A DNA stretch of 64,000 bases, taken from contig NZ_JANKHG010000026.1 in assembly GCF_024623725.1 (NCBI RefSeq), forward strand, positions 124,001-188,000, given 5' to 3'. A program made the translations under genes and the position numbers. The notes under the pieces were generated by a model. It was not told the origin of the DNA and ran no database searches. It saw nothing but the letters and a program-made list of their open reading frames with translations. The DNA comes from Limnobacter parvus (lineage in GTDB: Bacteria; Pseudomonadota; Gammaproteobacteria; Burkholderiales; Burkholderiaceae_B). Positions 61,478 through 64,000 of this stretch are shown here, piece by piece (the stretch's first letter is position 1; every line of letters begins with the position of its first letter).

Positions 61478-63469
61478 ATGAAGCGGCGCGATGTACTAAA
61501 GGCAATGGCAGCAACAACTTTGGTGGGTTGCGGTGGTGAAAACTTGGTTAGCAGCAACCCGGCTGGGCCTGTGGATCCTTCTGATCCTGGCGTGGGTGGA
61601 CCTGTGAGCAGCAATGAATTTGAACAGGCTTTGCCACAACCTGGATTCGAGCCGGCAGGGTTTGACTTCCCCATGGTATTGGCCATGCCTTTCGCCCATG
61701 GTGTGGCCAGTGGCGACCCCTTGGCCGACCGGGTTATTTTGTGGACCCGAATTACCCTGCCTGAATACCCGCCGCAAGGCGTGCAAGTTCGTTGGCTGGT
61801 CAGCACCACGCCCGACATGCAAAATGTGGTGCGCCAGGGTACACAGCGGGTTGTGGCACAGCACGACTACACCTTGAAAGTAGATGCCCAGGCGTTATTG
61901 CCTGCCACCACTTATTATTACCAATTCAAAACTGGCCCACATAGCAGCATCGTGGGGCGCACGCGCACCGCGCCGGCGGAAATGGTGTCTGCAATTCGAT
62001 TGGCGGTGGTTTCATGTTCCAGTTATTGGTCGAGTACCTGGAGTGGCTACGGCGCAATCGCCCAGCGTGAAGACCTTGATTTGGTGATCCATTGTGGTGA
62101 TTACATCTACGATTTTGTGGATGAAGACGAACAGGTTCGCGCACGAAAAAGTATCGAAGACACGGCGTATGTGGACTACCGCGACTGGTTGAATATCGAT
62201 GAATGTCGCAGACGTTATGCGCTGTTTCGTTCAGACCCCAATTTAATGGCGGCTCATCAGCAGCACCCCTGGTGCATTACTTGGGACAACCATGACATCG
62301 ATCCGCGCTTTGGGAACGAATTACCCACTACTTTGCCGGAAGGTCTTGAGTCCACTTGCACGTTGCTGGACACCACCCGCGCTTTTTGGGAATGGACTCC
62401 TTCACGCCCTGTGAAGGCCGACGGCAGTGGTGAATTCATTTTCTACCCCGACACCGAATACCCGGCACCAGTTAACCCATTGCTCGTGTACCGCAGCTTG
62501 AATTATGGTCCCTTGGCAAGTATTCGTGCATTGGATACGCAAAGCTTTTTACCCTCATATGGCTTGCAGGCCGACGCATCGCATTTGCCCGAGGGCAGCC
62601 CGACTTTGTTTGGAAAGTCGCAATTTGACTGGTTGTTGACCCAACTTCGTCAAGACGAAGCACAAGGTGTGGTGTGGAAGGTATTGAACAACCAAACCTG
62701 GATTGCACCATGGGTGGTGCCCAACGTGGTGGGTTCGCCGGTGGTGCCACTGCCAGTTCGCTGGAACGACTACAACGCGGAGCGCAACCTGCTAATTTCA
62801 CAATTGCGCGGTGGTGGTGAAATTCCTGCAGTGAACGGCACGGTATTTGTTTCCGGCGACATGCACGGCAATTGGATTTCCGATGTCGTCGAAGACGACC
62901 AAACTGCCTTGCTGAATGACTATCAGGTTGCACCGCCCGTGCCCACCTTACGACAAGGCACATCACCCGAAAATATTGCGGCGGGTTTTCAGCGCTTAAG
63001 CACGGCAAACTTGCCTGGACTGAATTTGCGTGCTGCTTCAGCCGCTGTTGAATTTGCGCCGTCTTCGATGGGGCGTGGTGGTGCCGATGAAATTGTGGCC
63101 AACGCTTTACCTGGCAGCCCTTTTGCTTTGCAGGTGGCGGCCAGCCGCGCCATTGAAACAGCCACCATGCTGGGCAATAAGCATGTGCAATTCATGGAAT
63201 GGGTTGAGCACGGCTACGGCATTGTGCAGCTGGAGCAAAGCAAAGCAATATTTGAATGTTGGTGGCAGAACAAATTGCAGGAAAACGCGCCTGACGTACT
63301 GGGCATTCAAATGGTTAGCTTTGCCGAAGATGAGCCCTTGCGTTTGCCCACACCCCGATTCAAGAATCAGGTGGATTCGGTAACCTTGCATGGCATGCAA
63401 ATACAGGCTAGCAGCAGCGAAAGAACTGCTGCGCTTGCACCTGCGCCGGCGCAGGTGTTGGCTCGGTGA
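61478..63469 (+). CDS. PhoD-like Tat lipoprotein phosphatase, 663 aa
   Basis: MKRRDVLKAMAATTLVGC combines a Tat RR motif with lipobox LVGC (Cys18). HGVASGDPLADRVILWTRI, DLVIHCGDYIYD, TWDNHDID and VFVSGDMHGNW follow the PhoD metallophosphatase motif order. It should hydrolyse phosphate esters at the cell surface or periplasm. AGGAAAGG precedes the ATG at 61478. It is divergent from the PhoX-like gene. Confidence 0.88.
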   Translation: MKRRDVLKAMAATTLVGCGGENLVSSNPAGPVDPSDPGVGGPVSSNEFEQALPQPGFEPAGFDFPMVLAMPFAHGVASGDPLADRVILWTRITLPEYPPQGVQVRWLVSTTPDMQNVVRQGTQRVVAQHDYTLKVDAQALLPATTYYYQFKTGPHSSIVGRTRTAPAEMVSAIRLAVVSCSSYWSSTWSGYGAIAQREDLDLVIHCGDYIYDFVDEDEQVRARKSIEDTAYVDYRDWLNIDECRRRYALFRSDPNLMAAHQQHPWCITWDNHDIDPRFGNELPTTLPEGLESTCTLLDTTRAFWEWTPSRPVKADGSGEFIFYPDTEYPAPVNPLLVYRSLNYGPLASIRALDTQSFLPSYGLQADASHLPEGSPTLFGKSQFDWLLTQLRQDEAQGVVWKVLNNQTWIAPWVVPNVVGSPVVPLPVRWNDYNAERNLLISQLRGGGEIPAVNGTVFVSGDMHGNWISDVVEDDQTALLNDYQVAPPVPTLRQGTSPENIAAGFQRLSTANLPGLNLRAASAAVEFAPSSMGRGGADEIVANALPGSPFALQVAASRAIETATMLGNKHVQFMEWVEHGYGIVQLEQSKAIFECWWQNKLQENAPDVLGIQMVSFAEDEPLRLPTPRFKNQVDSVTLHGMQIQASSSERTAALAPAPAQVLAR

Positions 63470-63546
63470 CCTTTCCACGCAAGTGAATGATGATTGCTTA
63501 GTACTAATTTGGTCTGGCAGGAATAAATGAACCAAGGCTTGGTGCT

Positions 63547-63569
63547 CTTGTCTATAAAATATCGACAAG
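63547..63569. promoter_or_regulatory. Near-perfect 23-bp palindrome upstream of lipoprotein gene
   Basis: Arms CTTGTC-t-ATA and TAT-c-GACAAG surround AAA with one mismatch pair. It lies 61 bases before the ATG at 63630, near a TATAAA-like element, so it could be an operator. Confidence 0.45.
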
Positions 63570-63629
63570 ATTGAGTCGTGTTTGGTTTCAAACAGGCTGG
63601 GTGGTAATTTTTTAGCAAAGGTAATTCAT

Positions 63630-64000
63630 ATGCGAGTGTTAAAACTGTCCACTGTCGCAATGGTGGGGGCAACATGCCTTTTGAGCGCATGCGCCTCGAT
63701 GTACAGCGTTCGGCCGGTGGTTGCAGAAAACCAGGTGCCGGTGCAAGGTGCCGGTTTCGAGTCATTGAGTTCAAAGAAAAAGCACACTGTACAGGTGGGT
63801 TCAGCGTACAACTCAATGCGGCAGTTCGACAATCCCAGGTTCAATGTTACCTTCGTGAATAACGGGAAGTTTCCGATTGAGTTTTCAACTGAGAACGTCA
63901 CAGTGATTTTCAATGGACAGCCAGCCACAGTGGTCAGCTATGCCGCGCAAATACAGGATGTCCAAAATCGCCTTGCCAATTACGGCATGAGAATCCCAAT
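63630..64000 (+). CDS. Lipoprotein of unknown function, N-terminal 123 residues (cut by window end)
   Basis: ATG with AAAGG upstream; the frame is open to the last base. Lipobox LSAC places the lipidated Cys at residue 21. The mature part is predicted to be beta-rich (FNVTFVNNGKFPIEF, NVTVIFNGQPATVV), with no family recognised. It is the first gene after the PhoD-like gene. Confidence 0.75.
   Translation, partial: MRVLKLSTVAMVGATCLLSACASMYSVRPVVAENQVPVQGAGFESLSSKKKHTVQVGSAYNSMRQFDNPRFNVTFVNNGKFPIEFSTENVTVIFNGQPATVVSYAAQIQDVQNRLANYGMRIP

Noticed and set aside
1-64000. CRISPR array, insertion sequence or prophage
   Set aside because: No regularly spaced repeats, transposase or phage structural genes were seen.

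Overview
The window looks like the chromosome of a Gram-negative betaproteobacterium, most likely in the Burkholderiales. A Limnobacter-like genus is my guess, with low confidence. The reasons are a base composition near 50% GC, dense coding on both strands, many Sec, Tat and lipoprotein signals, an R64-type (type IVb) pilus set, a FadL porin, a DUF6279 lipoprotein, a PaaX-family regulator, and many lipid and hydrocarbon oxidation genes. I see no insertion sequence, phage, CRISPR array or rRNA operon. There is one tRNA gene (Arg, ACG). One gene is visibly broken, the queuosine-precursor transporter at 49785-50470. Both window ends cut a gene.

Layout. 0-2.1 kb: the C-terminus of a flavin monooxygenase and two short-chain dehydrogenases. 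2.1-5.8 kb: a GGCT-like protein, glpK-glpD (glycerol use) and tRNA-Arg with promoter and terminator. 5.8-18.8 kb: the most interesting block. A divergent STAS protein is followed by an R64-like type IVb pilus operon (TcpQ-domain protein, PilN, PilO, PilP, PilQ, PilR, major pilin, minor pilin, M15-type murein peptidase). The operon continues without a gap into a 1017-residue REC-PP2C-REC-PP2C-HATPase protein and a DoxX-like membrane protein. The STAS protein and the phosphatase/kinase protein together look like a partner-switching circuit bracketing the pilus genes.

18.9-23.7 kb: an acyl-CoA ligase, an exported methionine-sulfoxide repair operon (DUF1223-MsrB-MsrA) and a periplasmic asparaginase. 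23.7-33.7 kb: nine co-directional minus-strand genes (GST-like, SDR, PPIase, HupE/UreJ-like, DUF3604, metallo-beta-lactamase fold, amidohydrolase, VOC, acetoacetate-decarboxylase-like). 33.8-39.4 kb: two TetR regulators, a second long GST-like protein, and a Tat-exported sulfatase overlapping its own formylglycine-generating enzyme. Palindromes sit in both divergent promoter regions.

39.5-50.5 kb: DUF533, FadL, a PF10118 protein with a di-iron-like residue pattern, a PaaX regulator, a hydrolase-SDR-hydrolase operon, an orphan protein, a Sel1-repeat protein, a 42-residue Cys-rich protein, an AGCS symporter and the broken transporter. 50.5-64 kb: DUF4331 plus a small lipoprotein, a DUF4198-like protein, an orphan helical protein, a lipoprotein esterase, a DUF6279 lipoprotein, a ParD-like/zeta-like toxin-antitoxin candidate with a 19-bp palindrome, an alpha/beta hydrolase, divergent PhoX-like and PhoD-like Tat lipoproteins, and the start of a lipoprotein gene.

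No intergenic stretch exceeds about 300 bases. The longest are 41707-41949, 59584-59795 and 61272-61477. Functions are assigned by recognising motifs and family resemblance by eye; no database search was run.
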